Shown piece after piece: positions 13,338 through 21,081 of a stretch of DNA of 25,170 bases. Position numbers and translations under genes: made by a program. How positions within the stretch are numbered: the first letter of the stretch is position 1; the number at the start of each line of letters is the position of its first letter. This DNA comes from a virus. Under the pieces are notes generated by a model, which did not search any database, was not told where the DNA came from, and was given only the letters and a program-made list of their open reading frames with translations. The DNA lies in the IMG/VR virus record IMGVR_UViG_3300034198_006763, positions 1 to 25,170 of that record, one strand, 5' to 3'.

Positions 13338-14839
13338 TGGCAAAGATATCTAATAACATATTAACGGTTACAGAACCTATTATTAGACTAGAACCATTTG
13401 AAATAGGTGACAGCGAAACTGCGACGAAGCCTAATACGAATAATGATAAAATGAGTAAATTTGCAGGCGATCAATTCCCTGCGATCAGAGTGAATAAGAT
13501 TGATTTTAATAGAGATGATATCATTTCATTCAATCTTAACCTAGACTCAATGGTACCTAGCTTTAACATGGTTGTTAGAGATACAAAGGGTCAAATAACT
13601 AAGAGTAGATATCCTGCAGATGGTGATGTTATAAACATTTTGATTAGAAGTAAAGATGAAGAGGTTTATAAACCTATTAGAATGGACTTTGATATTACTG
13701 AAGTTTCAACTACACCTCTAGCAACGGCTGAATCCTATAGTGGAGGTAGCGAATTAGAAGGTGCAGTTGAGGTAGCAATAACAGGTGTAACTAGATTACC
13801 GGGTTTATTTGCAGAAATATGTAAATCTTATCCCGAAGACACTTCTTTTAATTATTTTATTGATGTAGCAGAAGAGCTTGAAATAGGTTTTGCTAGTAAT
13901 GAAGATTCTACTGACGATACTATGAAAAGATTTTGTGCATTTGATACTAAATACAAGTTAATGCAGGATAGTCTATCGTCCTCTTATAAAGATGATAACA
14001 GTTTTTTTACCCTGTACATCGATCCTTACTATTATTTGAATTTAGTAAACGTAAACAAGCAAATAACATTTGATGAAAGTCTTGAAGATACTTTAAATTC
14101 GATGATACAGGATGCAAGTACAACAAAGACAATTGAAGATGGCTCTAATAATGCCATAGATGATAAGCTTTATTTAACCAATCATAATTCCAAGAGAGGT
14201 AGTGCAACATTTATGAATAAGTACAAGCTTGTAAATAATGCGGCATCAGTAACACTAGGCGATGGCTATAGAAGAATTATACAATATTATGATGACGTCG
14301 ATAAAGAATATAGAACATTTACCGTTGAATCATTAACTACTGAAGAGTTACCTGCAGATCAAGCACCACTTAAGGGTAAGCTTAATCCAGAAGGTGATAA
14401 AATGTATAAGATACAACAGAAATATAAGTATGTTGGTAAACAGGGTAAAAATGTACATGCTAACTACTATTATGCACAGATGCTTAATTATAAGAACATG
14501 TTAGAACTAGAGAAGATGTATCTTGAAGTTGAGTTAGAAACAGCAAATATGGCTTTATATAGATATCAGATAGTACCTGTTCTTATCTTTGAACAAAACG
14601 CAGAAAAAGCTGAAATACAACAACAGAAAGAAATTAAGTCACAGGATCAAGGTACTGAAATGAAGGATAAGAAAGGTGTTAATGCAGATCTTGAAAATGG
14701 TTTACAGAAACAGAAGGTTGATGAAAGATTAACTGGCGTATATACAATAGCTAGAATTAACTATACATATGACGAAACAGAGGGAAGGATTAGACAAAAA
14801 TTAACACTCTTTAGAAGAGAGTGGCCGAACACACCATAA
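13337..14839 (+). CDS. Baseplate hub protein, gp27/gpD-like
   Basis: This 500-residue protein matches the hub family in layout. The early segment FPAIRVNKIDFNRDDIISFN and LDSMVPSFNMVVRDTKG forms a beta-barrel domain of the gp27/gpD type. GVTRLPGLFAEICKSYPED (about 151-172) is followed by a helical RFCAFDTKYKLMQDSLSSSY, then FFTLYIDPYYYLNLVNVNKQ, resembling 'IPFDNRPWEALQ..A...G..FYID..G.L..' regions of tail hub proteins. The protein is longer than T4 gp27. A charged Lys/Gln/Glu insertion sits near 415-455, and the C-terminus ends in a beta strand pair (GVYTIARINYTYDETEGRIR). Three copies would form the cup above the spike, whose gene lies 1.3 kb downstream. Confidence 0.75.
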   Translation: MAKISNNILTVTEPIIRLEPFEIGDSETATKPNTNNDKMSKFAGDQFPAIRVNKIDFNRDDIISFNLNLDSMVPSFNMVVRDTKGQITKSRYPADGDVINILIRSKDEEVYKPIRMDFDITEVSTTPLATAESYSGGSELEGAVEVAITGVTRLPGLFAEICKSYPEDTSFNYFIDVAEELEIGFASNEDSTDDTMKRFCAFDTKYKLMQDSLSSSYKDDNSFFTLYIDPYYYLNLVNVNKQITFDESLEDTLNSMIQDASTTKTIEDGSNNAIDDKLYLTNHNSKRGSATFMNKYKLVNNAASVTLGDGYRRIIQYYDDVDKEYRTFTVESLTTEELPADQAPLKGKLNPEGDKMYKIQQKYKYVGKQGKNVHANYYYAQMLNYKNMLELEKMYLEVELETANMALYRYQIVPVLIFEQNAEKAEIQQQKEIKSQDQGTEMKDKKGVNADLENGLQKQKVDERLTGVYTIARINYTYDETEGRIRQKLTLFRREWPNTP

Positions 14840-14840
14840 C

Positions 14841-16097
14841 ATGGCAACATCTACAAGAACATTTGATTTAGCAACAATTGAGAGATTCACGAAAGGTATA
14901 CAATCCGATTACGGTAAGTATAATGATCCTACATACTTAGGGTTCGTTTTTCTTTTTAATGACTTTGACCCTAATGTTAGCCCATTATTAGCAAGAGGCA
15001 CAGACAGCGCTCCGCCTCCTGTAGGTTCAGCGCTAAGTTACCTTGCTTCTATAAATGATACTGCTAGATATAATTACCTAAAGTTGTTTCAGGAGCTTTT
15101 ACTAGATACTAATTACTGGATGCCATGGTATTGGCAACAGATAGATGGGATTGATAAAATATGGGATTACGGCGGTCTTAAAGATCCATATAAAGGCGGA
15201 GACGATTCTAGATTGAAGGTAACAACACTTGAATCAATTGATTTGAGAATTACGGCTTTAATGGATTTGTATAGAAAAGCTTGTTATGACTATACATATA
15301 GAAGGTTTATTTTACCAGATAATTTAAGGAAATTTCAGGTTAGTATTTTTATACAGGAAATAAGAAATATACAGGTTGACTTTGGTGCACTTGGTAATGC
15401 AATAAACACTGTTAACCAATTATCAGGTGCTTATCCTCAGCTATCACCCCTTAATATACCCGTAGAAACACCTAAACAGAGGGCAGCTAGAGAAACAGCA
15501 CAAGTTTCTAATGAGTTTGGTGCAAATATGATGTTCACTTTAAAGTATTGTGAATTTGATGCGGATAAATCATTTGGTAGTTTTGCTTCAGTTAATAACT
15601 CTGCACCTGAACCTGCTTCACAGGTCATAGAATTTACATATGACAGTATAGATGAAAGTTATTTGAATCCGACTGTAGTAAATACGCCACCTGGTTATAG
15701 TACAGCAGGTATGAACTATTCATTCCTCGGTGATCTTCCAGCACCTCCTACAAGTGCAGGTGAAGGCATGCTGCAAAAGCTTGAAAAACTAGCTTCAGAC
15801 CCGGATTATAGGGAAGACATAATGAAAAGCGCTGCCAAAAATGCAGGTGCTGCTTTAGGTGCTGCTGCAGCAAATGCCGTAGATACTTTAGCTACGAATG
15901 CGGCTAACCGGGTACAGGGTGAACTAAACAGATTGTTGTTAGGTAATGTATATGGTTTTTCACCATCCCAGGTATTGACGTCACTTCAACAGGGATCTTT
16001 ATTATCACTTGGACCACAGGCACAAAATATAGCAGAGAATAGACGCAGAAACAATTCTGACAATGCTCCTATAAACCTAGGTAATTATTATAAGTAA
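14841..16097 (+). CDS. Baseplate/tail-tube-associated structural protein
   Basis: This 418-residue protein starts 1 nt after the hub gene. Its N-terminal 170 residues are helical and Trp/Tyr-rich (LLLDTNYWMPWYWQQIDGID). A beta domain follows (about 165-275) with NLRKFQVSIFIQEIRNIQVD and MMFTLKYCEFDADKSFGSFA, which looks like a tube-type beta sandwich. The C-terminus has an Ala-rich helix (AAKNAGAALGAAAANAVDTL) and LLLGNVYGFSPSQVLTSLQQ. I associate that 'LGNVYG' ending with gp48/gp54-type tail-tube initiators in T4-like phages, but not firmly. Its position between hub and spike genes supports a place at the hub-tube junction. Confidence 0.66.
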   Translation: MATSTRTFDLATIERFTKGIQSDYGKYNDPTYLGFVFLFNDFDPNVSPLLARGTDSAPPPVGSALSYLASINDTARYNYLKLFQELLLDTNYWMPWYWQQIDGIDKIWDYGGLKDPYKGGDDSRLKVTTLESIDLRITALMDLYRKACYDYTYRRFILPDNLRKFQVSIFIQEIRNIQVDFGALGNAINTVNQLSGAYPQLSPLNIPVETPKQRAARETAQVSNEFGANMMFTLKYCEFDADKSFGSFASVNNSAPEPASQVIEFTYDSIDESYLNPTVVNTPPGYSTAGMNYSFLGDLPAPPTSAGEGMLQKLEKLASDPDYREDIMKSAAKNAGAALGAAAANAVDTLATNAANRVQGELNRLLLGNVYGFSPSQVLTSLQQGSLLSLGPQAQNIAENRRRNNSDNAPINLGNYYK

Positions 16098-16099
16098 GT

Positions 16100-16843
16100 A
16101 TGCCACTTGATAATTTATTTGCGGACGATTTAAGAACTTCTAATTGGTTAGGTAAGGTTATTGATAATCAAGACCCTGACTTTGAGGGAAAAATTAAAGT
16201 TAGAGTCTTTGGTAAATTTGATGACATACTTGACGAAGATTTACCGTGGGCAAGACCTACTAATAGAATAACAGCAGGTAGTGATACAGGTTCTGGTTTT
16301 CATTCAGTACCTAAAGTCGATTCAGTTGTAGGTATAACGTTTGACAACGGTGATATCTATGAGCCTGAATACTTTTATCTGCAGCATATATCAGATGAGC
16401 TTAAGGCTGAAATAGAGGGTTCATACTCTAATGCACATTCGCTTTTATATGATACAGAAACTGAAGGTAGCGTCAAGGTATTTTTTACAGAGGAAAAAGG
16501 TTTGATGCTTGATTATAAAGAAACTCAAATCAATATCAAGCCTGATAATTCAATGACTGTGCTTAACCCTAACGGTGATTCTATAGTATTGAATAACGAT
16601 GGTACAATAATTATAACTACATCTAAACAGGCTACAGTCATATCACCATCTGTTGTGATAGATGCTGCTAACACAATTGAATTAGGAAAAGGTGCTACAG
16701 AAAAGTTAGTATTAGGTGATAGTTTCATGGCTCTTTTTAATGCACATACCCATATAGGTAATCTAGGTGCACCGACAACTCCACCTGTTTTGCCGATGAC
16801 ACCCGCTCAATTAAGTCAAAAACCTAAAGTAACAACCAAATAA
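16100..16843 (+). CDS. Baseplate central spike, gp5/gpV-like, without lysozyme domain
   Basis: This 247-residue protein begins with an OB-fold domain (about 12-100) containing NWLGKVIDNQDPDFEGKIKV and VDSVVGITFDNGDIYEPEYF, as in T4 gp5, P2 gpV and VgrG. A beta-helix-like region follows (about 125-200) with short repeats such as SMTVLNPNGDSIVLNNDGTI and SPSVVIDAANTIELGKGA. The C-terminal stretch contains NAHTHIGNLGAPTTPP with H216-T-H218, typical of spike proteins. T4 gp5 carries a lysozyme domain between OB and helix; there is no room for one here. Three copies should form the membrane-piercing needle beneath the hub. It lies 2 nt after its upstream neighbour. Confidence 0.87.
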   Translation: MPLDNLFADDLRTSNWLGKVIDNQDPDFEGKIKVRVFGKFDDILDEDLPWARPTNRITAGSDTGSGFHSVPKVDSVVGITFDNGDIYEPEYFYLQHISDELKAEIEGSYSNAHSLLYDTETEGSVKVFFTEEKGLMLDYKETQINIKPDNSMTVLNPNGDSIVLNNDGTIIITTSKQATVISPSVVIDAANTIELGKGATEKLVLGDSFMALFNAHTHIGNLGAPTTPPVLPMTPAQLSQKPKVTTK

Positions 16844-16844
16844 T

Positions 16845-17312
16845 ATGCCACTCTTAACACCTAAATTAGCTATAGATTTAGCAGCAGCTTTTACTAAGAT
16901 GGAGCCTACTATTAAAGCTGATCTGAATATGCATTTTCTTGCTCCTGTTTCGGGTACAAAAAGCATATATGAAGTACAGGAGGAGATTGACACATGGGTT
17001 AGAAACAATCCACAGAAGAGTGGTCTAGATGTTGATATTTATAAGAGAAGATTATGGACTGAAGTTGCAAAAGACTGGGCTGATTCATTATCTGAACATA
17101 TTGCTAAAGACATAACTAAAAATATGGCTTTGGTTTTAGCTCCCATGATGGCTGAAATTATAGATAACCATCTTAAACAGGCTTCAATTTATATTACAAT
17201 TCCGATTGGTACTGTATCAATCGGAGCAGGTCCTAATGCAATTCCAAACCCTGTACCGATTGAATTAACATTTAGCCCATCAGATCCTATCAAAAACGGA
17301 GGTATAAAATAA
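16845..17312 (+). CDS. Unknown protein following the spike (155 aa)
   Basis: The gene begins 1 nt after the spike gene, so it is almost certainly co-expressed with it. The N-terminal 110 residues are helical (LTPKLAIDLAAAFTKMEPTI, then WTEVAKDWADSLSEHIAKDI and MALVLAPMMAEIIDNH). The last 40 residues are a beta segment rich in Ile, Pro and Gly: IYITIPIGTVSIGAGPNAIP followed by NPVPIELTFSP. The gene order and the beta-rich Pro/Gly tail suggest a protein that sits on, caps or chaperones the spike. It lacks the PAAR His/Cys metal site, so I do not call it a PAAR tip. Function unknown. Confidence 0.65.
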   Translation: MPLLTPKLAIDLAAAFTKMEPTIKADLNMHFLAPVSGTKSIYEVQEEIDTWVRNNPQKSGLDVDIYKRRLWTEVAKDWADSLSEHIAKDITKNMALVLAPMMAEIIDNHLKQASIYITIPIGTVSIGAGPNAIPNPVPIELTFSPSDPIKNGGIK

Positions 17313-17318
17313 AGCAGT

Positions 17319-17347
17319 GATATATACTATGATAGTATAATAGTATA
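17319..17347 (+). promoter_or_regulatory. Inverted repeat plus direct repeat upstream of the S1 gene
   Basis: Within the 58-nt gap lies TATACTAT (17323-17330), a G, then ATAGTATA (17332-17339): a perfect 8-bp inverted repeat around one base. It is followed at once by a second ATAGTATA (17340-17347). It overlaps ATATATAC, the left half of the 17-bp motif found at other gene starts. The arrangement looks like an operator on a promoter, or an RNA hairpin in the S1 leader. The stem is all A/T except one G-C pair, so a DNA-binding site is more plausible than a stable hairpin. Confidence 0.45.
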
Positions 17348-17370
17348 TTAACTCTTTAAATTTTAATTTT

Positions 17371-18513
17371 ATGTCAGGTTATCAAACCGATGAAGCATTC
17401 TGGGAAGAGATAGAATCAGAACAGAAAAAGCTTAAAAGAATCCCAAACAATAAAGTAAAAACCAACGGTGCTAAGGTTTTCTACTATGGTTCAGATGCAC
17501 AAGAAATGTATGACCGGTACGAAGGAAAGTCAAGCCAATACAAAGAACCAGTAAATGGTGAATTGATAGAAGGTGAGCTTATCAGTATAGGTAATGATAC
17601 TGCGGTATTTGAAATAGGTTACAGAGAACAGGCTTATATGGATTTGAAAAAAGAATCCAATGAGTATTTAGATCTATTTAAAGTTGGTAGTAAACTCTCA
17701 GTTAAGGTAAGTCAAAATAAAATAAAAGACTTTATCTCGGTTTCGTTTACAGATAGTGTAAATGAAATGAAAACAAAAAGCTTAGTAGAATCTATTGATA
17801 AAGATGTAGCTTATGTTGCTAAAATAGAAGAACTTATTTCAGCAGGTTACATAGTTGATATAGATGGTATTAAAGCTTTCATGCCAGGTTCTTTAGCTGG
17901 CTTAAATAAATTAAATGACTTCTCTTCTTTGCTAGGTAAGCAACTAATAGTAATGCCAGTTAATTTTTCTAGAGAAAAGGGTACGGTTGTTGTTTCACAT
18001 AGACAATATCTACACTCGCTCATACCTTCTGCAATAGAGAAGATAAAGGAGAATCCAACACGACTGCATACAGGGTTTGTTACGGGTACCACAAAATACG
18101 GAGTGTTCTGTGAATTTAGTGAGTGTCTTACTGGTATGATACATGTAAGTGATCTTACTGATGATCTAAAAGAAAAGCACGCTAACGGTCAAATCAAATC
18201 TGGTGAATCTTTAGATTTCTATATCAAGGACGTTATAAGTAATTTCAAAATAATTTTAACTCAGTTTTACAAAGAAAACCCCTGGGATAACGTTGATGAA
18301 ATTTATAAACCGTCTTCAGTAGTCATGGGTAAAATTACAAGTATAAAAGAGTATGGTGCATTTGTTGAGCTTTCACCAGGTATTTCAGGTCTTATACATA
18401 TTAGCGAACTGAAAGGTAAATTCAATGAAGGTGATATGGTTGGGGTTAGAATTAACAAGATAGATAAAATAAATAAAAAAGCCTATCTGGGTTTAGCTTC
18501 AGATCTTAAATAA
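17371..18513 (+). CDS. Ribosomal protein S1 homologue with four S1 domains
   Basis: This 380-residue protein is built from S1-type OB domains. Domain 1 (about 62-128) contains VNGELIEGELISIGNDTAVF. Domain 2 (about 145-212) contains AYVAKIEELISAGYIVDIDG and GTVVVSHRQYL. Domain 3 (about 238-300) contains GFVTGTTKYGVFCEFSECLT. Domain 4 (about 315-378) contains VVMGKITSIKEYGAFVELSP then GISGLIHISEL. The order and wording are those of bacterial bS1, which has six domains in E. coli. bS1 binds single-stranded mRNA and brings it to the 30S subunit. A phage copy could favour phage mRNA, or protect or count RNA; that is inference. It stands alone: an inverted repeat precedes it and a strong terminator follows. 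The acidic-basic N-terminal 60 residues are not S1-like. Confidence 0.9.
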   Translation: MSGYQTDEAFWEEIESEQKKLKRIPNNKVKTNGAKVFYYGSDAQEMYDRYEGKSSQYKEPVNGELIEGELISIGNDTAVFEIGYREQAYMDLKKESNEYLDLFKVGSKLSVKVSQNKIKDFISVSFTDSVNEMKTKSLVESIDKDVAYVAKIEELISAGYIVDIDGIKAFMPGSLAGLNKLNDFSSLLGKQLIVMPVNFSREKGTVVVSHRQYLHSLIPSAIEKIKENPTRLHTGFVTGTTKYGVFCEFSECLTGMIHVSDLTDDLKEKHANGQIKSGESLDFYIKDVISNFKIILTQFYKENPWDNVDEIYKPSSVVMGKITSIKEYGAFVELSPGISGLIHISELKGKFNEGDMVGVRINKIDKINKKAYLGLASDLK

Positions 18514-18516
18514 TTT

Positions 18517-18547
18517 GAAAGGGGTTTTTAAGCCCCTTTCTTTTTGT
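18517..18547 (+). terminator. Rho-independent terminator after the S1 gene
   Basis: GAAAGGGG (18517-18524) pairs perfectly with CCCCTTTC (18533-18540) across an 8-nt loop. TTTTTGT follows at 18541. It begins 4 nt after the S1 stop codon. It is the only clear GC-rich hairpin with a T-tract in the window, and it separates the S1 gene from the amidoligase. Confidence 0.92.
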
Positions 18548-18551
18548 CTTA

Positions 18552-18568
18552 AATATATACCCAAAATA
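18552..18568 (+). promoter_or_regulatory. 17-bp repeated upstream motif, copy 3
   Basis: AATATATACCCAAAATA lies just after the S1 terminator and ends 11 nt before the ATG at 18580. Coming directly after a terminator, it is in the place where a new promoter is needed. This is the best argument that the motif is a promoter rather than a ribosome-binding signal. Confidence 0.65.
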
Positions 18569-18579
18569 CTGGCTCTGAT

Positions 18580-19899
18580 ATGTTGTTAAACGAACAAACC
18601 GTAAACGTTTTATTGAACTCGAAGATAGGATATGAGTTTGAATTTTATTCTAACTATTCTGCAGATGACACAGCTGAAAAGCTGGCTAAATATTTAGGTA
18701 AAAAGATATCTGTCTTTGATGAATCACATAGTGACTTCAAAGTAACTACAGACCACTATAAACTAGAGAAAGATTATTCAGGAGGCAAAAAACTTATAGA
18801 GCTTGTTACAGGTTCCCAACCATACCAAGAAGCTAGAGTGACTTTAATCAAAGTTCTTAAATGGATAAAAGAGAATGGTTACACTAATGATAGATGTGGT
18901 ATTCACTTTAACATTTCGTTTAATGATGAGAAAATGGGATCCAGTTTTCTTACAAGACTAAATAGATTAAAGTTTATTTTAGATTTTGATGAGGATAAAA
19001 TCTGGAAAGATTATCCTAATAGGAAAAATTCAGTTTATGCAAAGTCTATTAAATTTGTAATACCCGTAGATAAACTTAGTTATGAAACTACAAAGGGTGT
19101 TAATCAGGCAGACTTTATTTTCCCAACAGAAAAGTATTACGGTGTTAATTTCTTAAAGCTCGAAAAGAATTATTTAGAGTTTAGATATTTAGGTGGAGAT
19201 GGTTATGAGAAGATGACAGACAAGCTTTTAGCAACACAGGACCAGTTTATTGAGTCACTATATAAAGCTGCTGCAAATCCAGCCTTTAGTGCTGATGATA
19301 AAAAGAAGCTTACTAATATTCTAGATAAACATAAGGGTGCTATTAAAGCATATAGTTCATTTAAGTTATTTAAAGAAAACTTTCCAGATATCGGTATACT
19401 GGTAAACATGGACACCGATGATAGAAACATCAATTCATTCTGGTCTAAGATCAGAGAAAAGATATTTGAAATACTTACAGAAGGTTCCATGAAAAAGGGT
19501 ATTATAAATTATGATTCTAACACAGGTAAGATACAACTTAAAGATGCTGACTTCAGTGGAGCTTTTAAGCTCGAAGAGGTAGATCTAATTGATTGTAAAA
19601 ATGTTAGAGGTATTGTAAATAAGTGTGATGTATTTTCTTGTAATCTAGAAGGTGCTGAAGTATATGAATCTAACCTTTTTGATAACTGTAAAACACTTAA
19701 CTGTAAACTTAAAGATTGTTATGTAAATACATCTTCAACTATTAAAGACTCTTATTTTTGCGGTAAAAACGGTGTTATGAATGGTACAATGATAAATGGT
19801 ATATTCAGAGAAGGTAAGATTACAGATCTTTCTAAATTTGACGGTACTGAAGTTGTAGAATACGAAAAAATAATTCCAGGTGTAAATGCCAAGTATTAA
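18580..19899 (+). CDS. Amidoligase (Amidoligase_2-like) with C-terminal solenoid-like domain
   Basis: This 439-residue protein shows the signature of the COOH-NH2 ligase family related to gamma-glutamylcysteine synthetase. It has IGYEFEFYS with Glu19 and Glu21; KDYSGGKKLIELVTGSQPY with Asp65, Ser67 and Glu74; RCGIHFNIS with Cys106, His109 and Asn111; and VNFLKLEKNYLEFRYLGGDG with Glu200 and Arg202. Such enzymes use ATP to form amide bonds, often on peptides or proteins; the substrate here is unknown. From about residue 304 a second domain follows, made of short Cys/Asn-rich repeats (DADFSGAFKLEEVDLIDCKN, CDVFSCNLEGAEVYESNL, CKTLNCKLKDCYVNTS) that look like a pentapeptide-repeat or beta-solenoid module. 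It ends with MINGIFREGKI and TEVVEYEKI. It sits between S1 and the wedge genes, behind motif copy 3, and overlaps the next gene by 14 nt. Confidence 0.82.
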   Translation: MLLNEQTVNVLLNSKIGYEFEFYSNYSADDTAEKLAKYLGKKISVFDESHSDFKVTTDHYKLEKDYSGGKKLIELVTGSQPYQEARVTLIKVLKWIKENGYTNDRCGIHFNISFNDEKMGSSFLTRLNRLKFILDFDEDKIWKDYPNRKNSVYAKSIKFVIPVDKLSYETTKGVNQADFIFPTEKYYGVNFLKLEKNYLEFRYLGGDGYEKMTDKLLATQDQFIESLYKAAANPAFSADDKKKLTNILDKHKGAIKAYSSFKLFKENFPDIGILVNMDTDDRNINSFWSKIREKIFEILTEGSMKKGIINYDSNTGKIQLKDADFSGAFKLEEVDLIDCKNVRGIVNKCDVFSCNLEGAEVYESNLFDNCKTLNCKLKDCYVNTSSTIKDSYFCGKNGVMNGTMINGIFREGKITDLSKFDGTEVVEYEKIIPGVNAKY

Positions 19900-20701
19900 T
19901 GATATTAAAACGGCTGAAGCCGGAAGATGTATTGATCAGCTTATACAAAATGTAAACTCAGAGTTAACTAGTGCATGCATGATACCGTTGACTATACCTA
20001 AAAAGGAAATGGTTCGTATCATAACAGAGGCTAAAAAATGGTTTTATAAAAACTATGAAGACTCTGTACAGGAAGGTTATTATGTAGTACCAACCGCAGC
20101 ATTCAGGACAGATCTATTTAAAGCGTCTAGGGAAATACCTATACCTGGTCCAAGGCCAGACGGTGCAGGAGCTGTAATCGGTGTAAATGAACTTACACAA
20201 GCAGGTGAGTTTTTGATAGGTGCCGGTAATAATGGTTTTAGTATGGATGCCGATTTTACGCTTGATAAATTTATCTTTGCTAATGCTTATGCTTTAGGTG
20301 GCGGTACCACGGTACTCGGTGAAAACTTGATGTATTATGTAGCTAATGAAAACTTATTTGACATGGCTAGACAGGTACTTAATTCTAAAGTATCATACAA
20401 CTATAACAGATTAAACAGAACTTTAAAGATACAAGGTGAGACGCCAAAGCATAACTGCATATTAAGCGTCTATGAATCTATATCAGACTGTGCTTTATAT
20501 TCAGATGAGATTTTCCACAGATACGTTGTGGCAAAATGTAAAACTCAACTGGGCACAATGTTGATGACTTTTAGTTATCAGATGCCGGGTAACGTTACTC
20601 TCAATGCGGATATGATCAGAGATGCTGGTCAAGAAGAACTTGATGCAATCAAGGAAGAGATTAAGGGAGACGAAGGCGTAGATTACTTCCTAACAAGTTA
20701 A
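19886..20701 (+). CDS. Virion structural protein, role unknown
   Basis: This 271-residue protein begins with helices (ACMIPLTIPKKEMVRIITEA, then KKWFYKNYEDSVQEGYYVVP). A central part is rich in Gly and aromatic residues (FLIGAGNNGFSMDADFTLDK). The C-terminal half has NSKVSYNYNRLNRTLKIQGE, IFHRYVVAKCKTQLGTMLMT and MPGNVTLNADMIRDAGQEEL. The closing pattern (aromatic-rich helix, then L/M-PG-x-V-x-x-N) is one I have seen in phage neck and connector or baseplate proteins without a settled name. It overlaps the amidoligase by 14 nt and precedes the gp25 gene by 4 nt, so a baseplate wedge or neck role is likely. I cannot name the T4 counterpart. Confidence 0.6.
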   Translation: MPSINDIKTAEAGRCIDQLIQNVNSELTSACMIPLTIPKKEMVRIITEAKKWFYKNYEDSVQEGYYVVPTAAFRTDLFKASREIPIPGPRPDGAGAVIGVNELTQAGEFLIGAGNNGFSMDADFTLDKFIFANAYALGGGTTVLGENLMYYVANENLFDMARQVLNSKVSYNYNRLNRTLKIQGETPKHNCILSVYESISDCALYSDEIFHRYVVAKCKTQLGTMLMTFSYQMPGNVTLNADMIRDAGQEELDAIKEEIKGDEGVDYFLTS

Positions 20702-20705
20702 AATT

Positions 20706-21068
20706 ATGGCTGACATTTACACAAGAATAGAAGGTGACCCAGGCTTCGTAAGAGATAGAATAGAAATAACAGAAGATTTAGATTATTTACTTACACAGAT
20801 TGAAGTTATATTATTTACAGAGCCTACCGAAGTGTTAGGTGATAAAATGCTTGGTGCAGATTTAGAAAAGTTAATATTCAGTACAAACGTATCTGCAGGT
20901 ACCATAGAAGATACTATAAGAAATCAAATAAAAATATACTGTAACGCTCTTGCAAATACATATAATGTAGATACGAAGTGTGAGTTCTACAAAGGCGTGG
21001 ATAGAGATACTGCCGTACTAGATATAACAATAGATGGTAGAACAGCAGTAGGTTTACTATTTTCGTAA
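20706..21068 (+). CDS. 25: Baseplate wedge protein gp25-like (gpW family)
   Basis: This 120-residue protein matches the gp25/gpW fold. The N-terminal helix region (RIEITEDLDYLLTQIEVILF) is followed by EVLGDKMLGADLEKLIF (about 42-58), the counterpart of the family's G-x-(R)-x-x-x-P-x-(F/L)-G-x-x-L-x-x-L-I-F motif. Helix TIEDTIRNQIKIYCNALANT and the closing strands (DTAVLDITIDGRTAVGLLF) complete it. gp25 nucleates sheath polymerisation through its EPR motif and binds the gp6-gp7 bundle. The genes for those partners follow directly. The length is close to T4 gp25. The Arg and Pro of the classic EPR-type motif are replaced here, so the motif is somewhat divergent. Confidence 0.82.
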   Translation: MADIYTRIEGDPGFVRDRIEITEDLDYLLTQIEVILFTEPTEVLGDKMLGADLEKLIFSTNVSAGTIEDTIRNQIKIYCNALANTYNVDTKCEFYKGVDRDTAVLDITIDGRTAVGLLFS

Positions 21069-21081
21069 ATAAGAATAAAGA

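Noticed and set aside
16845-17312. PAAR-type spike tip
   Set aside because: It follows the spike gene and has a Pro/Gly-rich beta tail, but lacks the His/Cys zinc ligands and the PAAR repeats, and most of it is helical.
18580-18600. Capsid-targeting leader on the amidoligase (MLLNEQ with L-N-E)
   Set aside because: It has an L-x-E but no aromatic residues or F/Y spacing like the three genes at 3936-5504, and the catalytic strand begins soon after at residue 16. The match is too short to claim.
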